Shown: positions 34,311 to 45,467 of the stretch, piece by piece
Position numbering within the stretch: the stretch's first letter is position 1
Layout of the letters: every line of letters starts with the position of its first letter
NCBI GenBank assembly: GCA_023511455.1
Contig: JAIMBJ010000001.1
Location: forward strand, 189,146 to 253,145
DNA length: 64,000 nt
Source: Bacillota bacterium
GTDB taxonomy: Bacteria > Armatimonadota > HRBIN16
Direction of reading: 5' to 3'
Notes under the pieces: model-generated
What the model was told of the DNA's origin: nothing
The model's database searches: none
Seen by the model: the letters and a program-made list of their open reading frames with translations, nothing else
Translations under genes and position numbers: made by a program

Positions 34311-35152
34311 AAGTCGGTATCGGCAGCTACGCTGTTCCCTGGCACATCGGCATTGGGGAGTGGACGCCAGAACAGCCCTTACAGCACGAAGGTCTGCTGG
34401 TGCTGGCGCACGAGCTGGGCGTAGAGGTCGTGCAGTACTGCGACAACCTGCCTCTGGACATATTGCACGAGGCGAGGCTACAGAGGCTGCACGCACAGGC
34501 GCAAGAGTGGGAGATTACTCTGGAAATCGGCACGCGCGGGCTGGAGGGGGAACGACTGCAACGTTGTGCGCAGCTGGCGGTTCGGTTCGGCAGCCCTTTC
34601 GTGCGGGTGGTGGTCGATACCCCCCACTACCAGCCGTCGCCAGAGCAGCTGGTGGATGACCTGCGCCAGCTGAAGCCCTTGTTTGCTGACGCGGGGATTA
34701 AGATAGCGATAGAAAACCACGACCGCTTTCCCGTGCAGGTGTTGAGGAAAGTTATCGAGGAGGCAGGCACTGATTGGGCAGGCATCTGCTTCGACACGGC
34801 TAACTCTTTGGGCACGCTGCAGGGACCAAACGAGGCAATGGACGCGCTGTGCCCTTACGTGCTGAATCTACATGTTAAAGACGTGCGCGCGCGTCGGCAA
34901 AGCCACATGCTTGGCTTCCGTGTGGAGGGCACGCCTGTCGGCGAGGGGAGTGTGGACGTGCGTGAGGTTATCCGTCGTGTGTGTGAGGCAAATCCTGAGG
35001 CGAACGCCATCATCGAGCTGTGGACTCCCCCTCAAGAAAGTCTGCAGGCAACGATCGCTCTGGAGCGCCGCTGGCTTGAACAGAGCGTGCGTTATCTGCG
35101 CAGCTTATTTGAATCAAACCACCAAGACACCAAGACACTAGGTATGCCTTAG
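34307..35152 (+). CDS. Sugar phosphate isomerase/epimerase-like TIM-barrel protein
   Basis: 281 residues; starts inside the stop of the ApnO-like gene (ATGA). Xylose-isomerase/AP-endonuclease-2 barrel: KIAIENHDRFPVQVL (metal-binding Glu and His), GICFDTANSLGTL, LHVKDVRARRQ and an IIELWTPP end. This fold isomerises or epimerises sugars or sugar acids; the position suggests it acts on an apionate-related compound. The last ~11 residues (ESNHQDTKTLGMP region) are encoded by a dispersed palindromic repeat (35117-35183), so the true C-terminus of the ancestral protein probably ended earlier. Confidence 0.83.
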   Translation: MKVGIGSYAVPWHIGIGEWTPEQPLQHEGLLVLAHELGVEVVQYCDNLPLDILHEARLQRLHAQAQEWEITLEIGTRGLEGERLQRCAQLAVRFGSPFVRVVVDTPHYQPSPEQLVDDLRQLKPLFADAGIKIAIENHDRFPVQVLRKVIEEAGTDWAGICFDTANSLGTLQGPNEAMDALCPYVLNLHVKDVRARRQSHMLGFRVEGTPVGEGSVDVREVIRRVCEANPEANAIIELWTPPQESLQATIALERRWLEQSVRYLRSLFESNHQDTKTLGMP

Positions 35153-35183
35153 TGCCCTTTGTGTCCTGCGTGTCTTGGTGGTT
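35117..35183. repeat. Dispersed palindromic repeat (HQDTK-type) at a gene end
   Basis: AACCACCAAGACAC (35117-35130) pairs with GTGTCTTGGTGGTT (35170-35183); within it CACTA and TAGTG also pair. The repeat supplies the last codons of the isomerase gene and separates it from convergent cimA. The peptide HQDTKT recurs as an artefact in many genomes, which marks a widespread element. It probably works as a transcript 3' end. Confidence 0.65.
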
Positions 35184-35217
35184 CGTTCCAAGCAAACCAT
35201 CCGGCGTGGAAGCCGTC

Positions 35218-36795
35218 TTACTCGTTGCGAAGCATCAGCAGACCATATTCGATGCTGTCCACCAGCGCGTGCCACGAGGCTTCGATGATGTTGGTAGAAA
35301 CGCCAGTCGTACTCCACGTCTGCCCACCATCCTCTGATTCCACAATGACGCGCACTTTGGCGGCGGTGCCCTCACGCACGTTCACCACACGCACCTTGTA
35401 GTCGGTGAGGCGAATGTGCGCCAGCTCGGGGTAGAACTCCAGCAACGCCTTGCGCAGCGCACCGTCCAGCGCGTGGACGGGTCCGTTACCCTCGGCAACG
35501 GTGAGCATCTCCCGTCCATCTACCGCCACTTTGACGGTCGCTTCGGTAACGACTTCGCCTCTATCTCCTCGCTTCTCGACGATGACTCGAAAGCCTTTCA
35601 ACTCGAACAGCTTCCGGTACCTGCCCGTCTGCTGCAACAGCATCAGCTCAAAGGAAGCCTCTGCTGCCTCGAACGAGTAGCCCTCGTTCTCCATCTGCGC
35701 GACTTTCTGCAGCACCCTGCGCACCTCAGGCGTGCTTTTGTCCAGTTGCAAGCCCAGCCGCTGTGCGTGGTGGGCAACCGTTGCCCCTCCCGCCAGCTCC
35801 GAGACCAGAATGCGTCGTTCGTTACCGACAGCTGCTGGCGGGATGTGTTCGTACGTGCGCTCGTGCTTCAGCACCGCATCGACGTGTACACCCCCCTTGT
35901 GGGCAAACGCACTGCGTCCCACGTAAGGCATTCGATGGTTGTGCGGCATGTTCGCCACTTCATCAATGTATCCTGATAGCGCCGTGAGGTGACGCAGAGA
36001 ATCGGGTTTCAGGCACTCGTAGCCCATCTTCAGCACCAGCGCAGGGATGATCGAGCACAGGTTGGCGTTGCCAGTGCGCTCGCCATAGCCGTTAATAGTG
36101 CCCTGCACGTGCACCGCGCCGTGCAGCACCGCCATCAGGCTGTTCGCGACACCGCATTCGCTGTCGTTGTGCGCATGGATGCCCAGCGGCGCGTGCACAT
36201 GTGGTTTCACCTCATCCATGATTTGCGCGACTTCGTGCGGCAGGGTTCCGCCGTTGGTGTCGCACAGCACCAGCATATCGGCTCCTGCCTCTTGTGCCGC
36301 CTGAAGCGTTTTGATGGCGTACTCGGGGTTGTGTTTGTAGCCGTCGAAAAAGTGCTCCGCGTCGTAGATGACCTGCGGAACACGCTCCTTCAGGAACTTC
36401 ACCGAGTCGTAAATCATCTCCAGATTCGCCTGCAAAGACACCTTCAGCGCGTGAGTCACGTGCATATCCCAGCTCTTGCCGAAAATGGTGACGACAGGCG
36501 TCTCACAGGCGACAAGCGCCTGCAGGTTCTCGTCCTCTTCCGCTTTGAGTTTGGCGCGGCGGGTGCTGCCGAACGCTGCCAGCTTCGCATGTGAGAACTT
36601 TAACTTCCGCGCTCGCTGGAAAAACTCGGTGTCTTTCGGGTTGGAGGCGGGCCAGCCTCCCTCGATATAGTCCATGCCGAACTCGTCCAGCCTTTGCGCG
36701 ATTTTGAGTTTGTCCTCCACAGTGAAGTTGACCCCTTCGCCCTGCGAGCCATCGCGCAGGGTGGTGTCGTAGATTTCAATGCGCTGTTTTTCCAT
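35218..36795 (-). CDS. cimA: Citramalate synthase
   Basis: 525 residues. [21 protein letters not shown] near the start, then LVLCDTNGG and [15 protein letters not shown], with metal-binding Asp and HxH residues, and a C-terminal LeuA-type allosteric domain. The early motif and SRHxLIxG-like phrases ([12 protein letters not shown]) set it apart from LeuA and match CimA: condensation of pyruvate and acetyl-CoA to (R)-citramalate, the threonine-independent route to isoleucine. A separate gene codes for 2-isopropylmalate synthase (41719-43290). Not in the T-box operon, but close to it. GGAGG lies about 14 nt before the ATG. Confidence 0.92.
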   Translation of the reverse strand: MEKQRIEIYDTTLRDGSQGEGVNFTVEDKLKIAQRLDEFGMDYIEGGWPASNPKDTEFFQRARKLKFSHAKLAAFGSTRRAKLKAEEDENLQALVACETPVVTIFGKSWDMHVTHALKVSLQANLEMIYDSVKFLKERVPQVIYDAEHFFDGYKHNPEYAIKTLQAAQEAGADMLVLCDTNGGTLPHEVAQIMDEVKPHVHAPLGIHAHNDSECGVANSLMAVLHGAVHVQGTINGYGERTGNANLCSIIPALVLKMGYECLKPDSLRHLTALSGYIDEVANMPHNHRMPYVGRSAFAHKGGVHVDAVLKHERTYEHIPPAAVGNERRILVSELAGGATVAHHAQRLGLQLDKSTPEVRRVLQKVAQMENEGYSFEAAEASFELMLLQQTGRYRKLFELKGFRVIVEKRGDRGEVVTEATVKVAVDGREMLTVAEGNGPVHALDGALRKALLEFYPELAHIRLTDYKVRVVNVREGTAAKVRVIVESEDGGQTWSTTGVSTNIIEASWHALVDSIEYGLLMLRNE

Positions 36796-36874
36796 GAATC
36801 AGACCTCCTGATAAGAAATGCCGGTTGCAGGTGATAGGATAACCTGTAGCGAAGCTTGTCACGGTGAGTGCAAG

Positions 36875-37945
36875 ATGAACACGGAAATCACTATCGACGG
36901 TAACCGCTTCCTGATTAACGGACGCCCCACCTATGCAGGCAGATCCTACAAAGGAATGCCTGTCGAAGGCTTGCTGTTCAACTCGCGCATGGTTCAGGCG
37001 ATTTTCGACGACGAGTGCGAACAGACACGCAAGCTGTGGGCATATCCCGATACCGGCGTGTGGGACCCTGACCGCAATACCGACGAGTTTTGCAAGATGC
37101 TGCCGGCTTACCGTTCGTATGGACTGCTGGCGGTCACCGTTGGGCTGCAAGGAGGGGGTTCGGTGTACACTCCGGAGGTGTACGACCGCTACATCAACTC
37201 CGCTTTCACGCCGGAGGGCAAGTTCAAACAGCCTTACTTCGATCGCCTGCTTCGCGTTTTGAAGGCTGCCGACGAGGCGGGTATGGTGGTCATTGTCAAC
37301 TACTTCTATGTCAAGCACGCCCGCCGTTTCGTTTCCGAGAAAGTCGTATATGACGTGGTGGTGCGCACGACCGAGTGGCTCCTCTCCACCGGCTACCGCA
37401 ACATTCTGGTGGACGTTGCCAACGAGTCCGCCGAGTGGTGGAACTTCCCCGTTCTGGAGCCGGGCAATATCCACCGGGTGATCGAGATGGTCAAAGGCGT
37501 GACCTATCGGGGCAGGAGGTTGCTGGTGGGAAACAGCACCGGTGGAGGTGACCAGATACCCACCGAAGCATGGCTGGAGGCGGAGGACATCACCCTGCCG
37601 CACGGCAACGGCTGTATGCCCGACGAACTGCGCCGCAAAATCCAGCGTATCCGCCAGTCCACCGCCTACCGCAAACGTCCGCGCCCCATTGTGGTCAACG
37701 AAGACAGCGTTCACCTCGATAACCTCGAAGCCGCGCTGAGTGAATACGCCTCGTGGGGCTTCTACCATCAGGGCTACGGTAGTATGTACAGAGACCGCCG
37801 TATGGACTGGACGGTGAAACCCCGCGAACGAGACTTCGCCCAGCTCAGCGGTTTCCAGACCGTTCCGGTGAATTGGTCTATTAACGACGAACATAAGCGT
37901 GCCTTTTTCCAGAAGCTCAAAGAGATAACCGGAGGCAGCTCGTGA
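36875..37945 (+). CDS. Glycoside hydrolase-like TIM-barrel protein (clan A type)
   Basis: 356 residues from ATG 36875 (the upstream start at 36818 lacks support; the ribosome site is weak for both). A beta/alpha barrel with NILVDVANESAEWWN, where E is a likely acid/base, and PIVVNEDSVHLDNLEA, where E is a likely nucleophile, as in GH5 and related families of clan A. No signal peptide. Function is not assigned; it may act on short oligosaccharides taken into the cell. It lies divergently from cimA with a ~79-nt gap, and overlaps the AEC transporter gene by 4 nt (GTGA). Confidence 0.68.
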   Translation: MNTEITIDGNRFLINGRPTYAGRSYKGMPVEGLLFNSRMVQAIFDDECEQTRKLWAYPDTGVWDPDRNTDEFCKMLPAYRSYGLLAVTVGLQGGGSVYTPEVYDRYINSAFTPEGKFKQPYFDRLLRVLKAADEAGMVVIVNYFYVKHARRFVSEKVVYDVVVRTTEWLLSTGYRNILVDVANESAEWWNFPVLEPGNIHRVIEMVKGVTYRGRRLLVGNSTGGGDQIPTEAWLEAEDITLPHGNGCMPDELRRKIQRIRQSTAYRKRPRPIVVNEDSVHLDNLEAALSEYASWGFYHQGYGSMYRDRRMDWTVKPRERDFAQLSGFQTVPVNWSINDEHKRAFFQKLKEITGGSS

Positions 37946-38844
37946 ACGCCTTCGGCATCTTCTGGCAGGTCATCTTTCCTATCTTTTTCATTATCCTTGT
38001 GGGCGCGCTGTTAGAACGCGCCCTCACACTGGATATCTCGACTCTGACGCGCATCAACTTCTATGCCTTCGTGCCTGCGCTTGTCTTCGTCAAGATGCTA
38101 CAGGCAGACCTCAGTCTGCTGACGATGGGAGACATCGCGCTGTTTGTTCTGATGCACAGTGCACTGATGTTCCTCATCGCTCTGCTGCTCTACCGGCACA
38201 GCGTGTTTCAGCCCTATCGCAAGGTGCTGTTGCTGGCCTCCATGCTAACCAACGCCGGCAACTATGGTATTCCTTTTGTGTTGCTCGCCTTTGGCGACCG
38301 CTACATGAGCGTCGCCACGGTGGTGCTGCTTGTGCAAAACCTGATGACTTTTACCTTCGGCGTGCTGCTGATGGAAAGCGGGCAGCCGCACAGAGTGCAC
38401 ATCCTCCGCGCTGTCGCCCGTTTGCCGGTCATCTACGCGCTGGCTGCCGCTCTGCTGTTCAACGCCTTTTCCATCCAGCTGCCGAAGCCTCTGGCGATAC
38501 CGCTCGACTACATGGCAGACGCTCTGGTTCCCGTCGCCCTGCTCACACTGGGCACGCAGCTGGGCAGGGGCATCGGGTGACCGTCTGTCGTGCTTGTTTC
38601 GCTGCCGGTTGCACTGCGTCTGGTGATTGCGCCCCTGCTCGCGCTGGCGATGCTACCTCTCTTCACCTTTTCCCGGGATGTCGGCGCGGTACTGGTCGCC
38701 ACTGCCGGGTTACCGATAGCGGTAAACGTCTTTATCCTCAGCGCACAGTATCGCACTCAGGAGGCTTTTGCCTCGCAAATCGTTACCGGGTCCACCTTAC
38801 TCAGCGCGGTGAGTCAATCGGTATGGCTTACCCTCTTGCGCTGA
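37942..38844 (+). pseudogene. AEC (auxin efflux carrier) family transporter, split by an in-frame TGA
   Basis: The first 212 codons (GTG at 37942) encode about seven to eight membrane helices of an AEC transporter. Then TGA at 38578-38580 ends the frame, but the very same frame continues to 38844 with the missing last helices (VSLPVALRLVIAPLLALAML and onwards) for a full length of 300 codons. No shift is needed, so the interruption is a single nonsense codon: a pseudogene, a base error, or a rare read-through. A GTG start candidate lies in the downstream part with no clear ribosome site. AEC proteins export organic acids or hormones in general; substrate unknown. Confidence 0.8.
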
Positions 38845-38848
38845 CTGC

Positions 38849-40269
<1,421 letters not shown>

Positions 40270-40623
40270 TGGGCAAACCTCCTGACGTTCTTATGTTGCG
40301 GAAGTGGTGTGGAAAGAGATAGATTCGGTCGGCGTTCTGCCTCATGGTGACGCGAAAACAGCGCGGCAGAAACCTCGCCCTCCAGCGGGCTGTCATCGCG
40401 AATCACGGAATTGGTGAGCGTTCTCTTACGCAGGGGTGGAATTATGGATGGATACATCTCCTGCCAGCGGCACGGGGTATCCAATATCAACCTCCGTGTC
40501 GGCTTCCTCGGCGGAGAGCCAGTTGCAGGGCAGAAGGAGACGCGGTCGCGTGCGCGGTATTCTCACCGGCACGAAACCGCATCTCAGACTCTGGTTTGTT
40601 TGTTTTGGCATGTCCATCTGTAA
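40270..40623. other. 354-nt gap in the operon, low coding content
   Basis: Between leuB and the NYN gene I see only a 64-codon minus-strand frame (40426-40617) that starts 6 nt after the NYN stop and lacks a ribosome site. It resembles no family I know. One plus-strand frame (40411-40623) also appears random. CTCGCCCTCCAGCGGGCT at about 40374-40391 reads SPLEGE on the other strand, a phrase seen in many genomes as a repeat artefact, so part of the gap may be a repeat. Confidence 0.4.
40426..40617 (-). CDS. Possible small protein after the NYN gene (weak)
   Basis: 63 codons beginning ATG-GAC-ATG six nt after the NYN stop. No ribosome site closer than a GGAGG 17 nt upstream and no recognisable family. 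Proline- and charge-rich composition without a clear domain. The tight spacing makes co-transcription certain if the operon reads through, but translation is unproved; it may be a chance frame. Confidence 0.25.
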   Translation of the reverse strand: MDMPKQTNQSLRCGFVPVRIPRTRPRLLLPCNWLSAEEADTEVDIGYPVPLAGDVSIHNSTPA

Positions 40624-41250
40624 TTACTGCGTTTCCTCCGGCATGTATTCGCGCGCTATTGCGACCTCATCGTATTCCGGCATCCTGTCGGTGCGTGCGA
40701 TATGCGAAGCCATCTCGCGCAGGTCGAAGTAGTTGCGCCCGACCACGTTGCGCAGTTCGCGCGCGGTCATATCGGGATGAGCAACCACCGCTATCCGCTT
40801 GCCCTTACAGCGCAACAGTTCCAGTGCGCGCTCGAAGTCGCCGTCTCCGCTCATCAGCACGCACATGTCAAACAGGTTGACGGTGTTGAACATGTCGATA
40901 ACCAGCTCGACGTCCAGATTAGCCTTCTCTACAATCTCACCGGTTGCGTCGTCAATCACCTGTTTAATGTTCTTGGTGCGCACAATGTAGCCGGAATACA
41001 TCAGATACTCATGGAACCGAATATCCCGAGCCAGGGTCGCGCTGTCCGCGCCAGTATAATAGTATGCCTCACTAATCACGTTGTTTTGTGCTGGACCGAA
41101 GAAGTGCAGCACCTTCCGAAAATCGATGAACCAGCCCAACCGTTTCTGGGCGTAATACATATTCGCCCCATCCACAAAGATGCTCACGCGAAGGGGCGGC
41201 TGACGTATCAGAATGCCCCGTTCGTACCTCCACGTGTCGCGTGAGTACAT
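40624..41250 (-). CDS. NYN-domain (LabA/DUF88-like) ribonuclease-type protein
   Basis: 208 residues from ATG 41250 (AAAGGAGG 5 nt upstream decides it over 41265). PIN-like NYN fold with acidic residues FVDGANMYYA (Asp27), KANLDVELVIDM and MSGDGDFERAL, the usual set for metal binding. Similar proteins cleave RNA or serve in gene regulation. The position inside a branched-chain amino acid operon, between a small membrane protein gene and leuB, is unusual; no direct link to the pathway is known. It could simply be a passenger. Confidence 0.82.
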   Translation of the reverse strand: MYSRDTWRYERGILIRQPPLRVSIFVDGANMYYAQKRLGWFIDFRKVLHFFGPAQNNVISEAYYYTGADSATLARDIRFHEYLMYSGYIVRTKNIKQVIDDATGEIVEKANLDVELVIDMFNTVNLFDMCVLMSGDGDFERALELLRCKGKRIAVVAHPDMTARELRNVVGRNYFDLREMASHIARTDRMPEYDEVAIAREYMPEETQ

Positions 41251-41273
41251 AGCGCCTCCTTTCAATGTGCGTT

Positions 41274-41717
41274 TTAGATTGTTTTTCCTTTATACATCGC
41301 CTCCACGTGTTCCTGCATGAACGGGCGAACTCCGGGAAAGGAGGTTCTTTTTTCGTTTTGCGGTTGCTCCAGGCTTTGCTGGATGGACTCGCGCGCGCGT
41401 TGCAGGCGTTCACGGGTGCGTCTGCGTTGTTCCTCGCGCTCAGGAAACGCCAACCCCCTCGCCATCCCGATAGTCAGCGACAACAGGGCGTAGACAAGCC
41501 AGAGATTCCCGTAGAACAGGGAACCCTCCACCCACAACGGCAAGGGGATGAGCAGGCTGAACAGGTATAGCGTGGTCATCCAGCGCGTCCATTCGGCACG
41601 CAGGGAGAACCCCAGCCGATTGGCGATGCCGTGCCCCAGCAAGCCGCCCACAAAAAACAGCCCTATGGACGGCAGGTACACCTGAAGCATTCCCAAAGCT
41701 GTTTGCCAGTGGTTCAT
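41274..41717 (-). CDS. Small membrane protein of unknown function (147 aa)
   Basis: 147 residues with three to four hydrophobic segments (LQVYLPSIGLFFVGGLLG, WMTTLYLFSLLIPLPLWV and LWLVYALLSLTIGMA) followed by a charged Arg/Gln-rich tail with coiled-coil character. Its ATG is two bases from the leuA stop (TGACATG arrangement). I do not recognise a family. The context suggests expression with leuA; perhaps a chaperone or an unrelated passenger. Confidence 0.72.
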   Translation of the reverse strand: MNHWQTALGMLQVYLPSIGLFFVGGLLGHGIANRLGFSLRAEWTRWMTTLYLFSLLIPLPLWVEGSLFYGNLWLVYALLSLTIGMARGLAFPEREEQRRRTRERLQRARESIQQSLEQPQNEKRTSFPGVRPFMQEHVEAMYKGKTI

Positions 41718-41718
41718 G

Positions 41719-43290
41719 TCACACGTGTTCCAGCTCTTCGGCCATGGCGGTGCGTCGCCCGCCCGACCGCTTGTCCAGGAGCTTATTCAATGCCTGTACG
41801 TACGCCTTCGCGCTGGCAACCACGATATCGGTGGCGGAGCCTCTGCCGGTAAACACATCGCCTTCCTGCCCCCGAACGCGCACCGTTACCTCTGCCATGG
41901 CATCGATGCCTTCTGTGACAGCCTGCATGGTGAATTCGAGCAGCTCGTTGGGTGCCTGCACGATATTATTAATCGCGCTGTAGGCAGCGTCAACGGGCCC
42001 CGTGCCAGTGGCGGTTGCGGTACGCTCTTCGCCGTTGGCGTGACGCAGCTTCACCGTAGCGGTGGGCACTATCTTGTCGCCTGCCAGTGCCTGCACGTGC
42101 ACCAGCTCATAGGTTTGCACCACCGTAGAAGCGGCGTCGGCAACCAGAGCCTCCAAATCCTCGTCGTACACCTGCTTTTTCTTGTCTGCCAGTTCGAGGA
42201 ACTTTTCGTAGATGCGCTCGAATTGCTCGTTTTCCAGACGGTAGCCGAGCTCTTCCAGCCGGTGGCGTACACCATGCCTTCCGCTTCGTGCGGTGAGGAT
42301 AATCTTGCTTTCGGTAATGCCAACCGTGCGCGGATCGATAATCTCGTAGGTGGTACGCTCCTTCAGCACGCCGTCCTGATGGATGCCTGACGAGTGCGCA
42401 AAGGCGTTCGCGCCCACGATGGCTTTGTTCGGCGGCACCAGAATGCCCGTCAGGGTGCTGACCAGGCGGCTGGTCTTGTAGATTTCGGTGGTGTTGATGC
42501 CCGTGTACATGTCTTTGAACACGTCCTTGCGGGTGTGTATCGCCATGACCACCTCTTCCAGCGAGGTATTACCCGCGCGCTCGCCGATGCCGTTGATGGT
42601 GACTTCTACCTGTCGCGCACCGTTCAGCACTCCAGCCAGCGTATTGGCGGTTGCCATGCCTAAATCGTCGTGGCAGTGTACCGAGACGATGGCTTTGTCG
42701 ATGTTGGGCACGTTGTTCATAATGCCGCGAATGAGCGCACCGAACTCCTCGGGCACGGTATAGCCTGTGGTGTCGGGCACGTTAATCACGGTGGCTCCCG
42801 CGTCGATAACGGCTTCAATCACGCGGTAGATGTATTCGGGGTCAGCACGCCCGGCGTCCTCGAGGAAGTATTCCACCTCGTCCACGAAGCGGCGGGCGAA
42901 CTTGACCGCGTCCACGCCGCGCTCCAGCGCTTCCTCACGCGACATGCGCAGCTTGTACTTGAGGTGGATATCGGAGACACCGAGACCGGTATGAATGCGC
43001 GGGCGTTTGGCGGGCTTCAGCGCCTCTGCAGCGACTTCAATGTCCTTATGCACGGCGCGGGTAAGCCCACACACCGCTGCGTTCTGCACGATTTTGCTGA
43101 CCTCGTTGACCGCGCGAAAGTCGCCGGGTGAGGAGATGGGGAACCCGGCTTCGATCACGTCCACGCCAAGACGTTCCAGCTGACGGGCTATTTCGATTTT
43201 CTCCTCCACGTTCAGCGATGCGCCCGGAGATTGTTCTCCATCGCGCAGGGTGGTGTCAAAGACGTAGATACGTACCCCATCACTGCTCAT
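41719..43290 (-). CDS. leuA: 2-isopropylmalate synthase
   Basis: 523 residues. Catalytic barrel with FDTTLRDGEQSPGASLNVEEK at the start, INVPDTTGYTVPEEF, VHCHDDLGMATANTL (metal-binding HxH) and GERAGNTSLEEVVM, then the C-terminal leucine-feedback domain (to residue 523). It condenses ketoisovalerate with acetyl-CoA, the first leucine step. It follows ilvC after 57 nt and precedes a membrane protein gene by one base. Regulation: in the T-box operon, and the enzyme keeps the leucine-binding domain. Confidence 0.96.
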   Translation of the reverse strand: MSSDGVRIYVFDTTLRDGEQSPGASLNVEEKIEIARQLERLGVDVIEAGFPISSPGDFRAVNEVSKIVQNAAVCGLTRAVHKDIEVAAEALKPAKRPRIHTGLGVSDIHLKYKLRMSREEALERGVDAVKFARRFVDEVEYFLEDAGRADPEYIYRVIEAVIDAGATVINVPDTTGYTVPEEFGALIRGIMNNVPNIDKAIVSVHCHDDLGMATANTLAGVLNGARQVEVTINGIGERAGNTSLEEVVMAIHTRKDVFKDMYTGINTTEIYKTSRLVSTLTGILVPPNKAIVGANAFAHSSGIHQDGVLKERTTYEIIDPRTVGITESKIILTARSGRHGVRHRLEELGYRLENEQFERIYEKFLELADKKKQVYDEDLEALVADAASTVVQTYELVHVQALAGDKIVPTATVKLRHANGEERTATATGTGPVDAAYSAINNIVQAPNELLEFTMQAVTEGIDAMAEVTVRVRGQEGDVFTGRGSATDIVVASAKAYVQALNKLLDKRSGGRRTAMAEELEHV

Positions 43291-43347
43291 GATTCATCAC
43301 CTGTCCTTTTGGGGCTTACAGGCTTATGCTGCACCCCGTTTGTCCCG

Positions 43348-44626
<1,279 letters not shown>

Positions 44627-44937
44627 AGGATACCTCCCTTCGTTTTGCGCGGAGCGCCGCCAGAAAACCTGCGATCGCACCCAGCACCACAAACAACGCC
44701 AGGTTCACCAGCAGGTTGCGCACTGTATCCAGCCCCAGCCGGTCGGTAATGGCATTGTAGATACGCCAGAGTATCCAGTTGGCGGTGAGGAGCAATCCCC
44801 ACAGCAAACCGGTGAGAGCGCGCCTGCTCTTTGCCCATGCGATGCCTGCCCCAAGCAAGGGACCGGCTATCGCCAGCGCAAGGAACAGCGTATCCACCTG
44901 CTTCGCTGTGATTATCTCCTGCACCGCCAGGCCTCCT

Positions 44938-45453
44938 TCATGCGGTCTTGGTGCCCCGTGCCATCGCAATGACGCCGGTACGAGCCATTTCCCGAATGCC
45001 GTACGGCGCCATCAAACGGGCAAAGGCATCGATCTTTTCCGGCCCGCCCGTCAGCTCGATAAGGAATGTCTTCTCGCTGACGTCGATGACGCGACCGCGA
45101 AACACCTCCGCCAGTTGCAGTATCTCCGAGCGGTCCTTCGGCTCGGCGTTTACTTTGATGAGCGCGAGCTCGCGTTCCACCGCCGTGTGCTCCACATAGT
45201 CTACCACCCGGATGACCTCTATCAGCTTATTGAGCTGCTTGGTAATCTGTTCGAGCACACGGTCGTCGCCTCGCGCCACGATGGTCATCCGCGAGATTTC
45301 GGGGTTCTCGGTCACCGAGACTGCCAGCGACTCGATGTTGAACCCGCGTCGCGCGAACAATCCTGCCACCCTTGCCAGCACACCCGGGTGGTTCTGCACC
45401 AGCGCGGTTATCGTATGCTGGTGTTCTCTGCCGTTATCCGTTATCCCTGCCAT
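44938..45453 (-). CDS. ilvN: Acetolactate synthase small (regulatory) subunit
   Basis: 171 residues from ATG 45453 (AAGGGGTGCAGACGC upstream). An ACT domain in the N-terminal half with NHPGVLARVAGLFARRGFNIESLAVSVTE, then a second ACT-like C-terminal domain (LALIKVNAEPKDRSEILQLAEVFRGRVIDV). It binds valine for feedback inhibition and activates the catalytic IlvB subunit. Follows ilvB by 14 nt. Confidence 0.95.
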   Translation of the reverse strand: MAGITDNGREHQHTITALVQNHPGVLARVAGLFARRGFNIESLAVSVTENPEISRMTIVARGDDRVLEQITKQLNKLIEVIRVVDYVEHTAVERELALIKVNAEPKDRSEILQLAEVFRGRVIDVSEKTFLIELTGGPEKIDAFARLMAPYGIREMARTGVIAMARGTKTA

Positions 45454-45467
45454 TGCGTCTGCACCCC

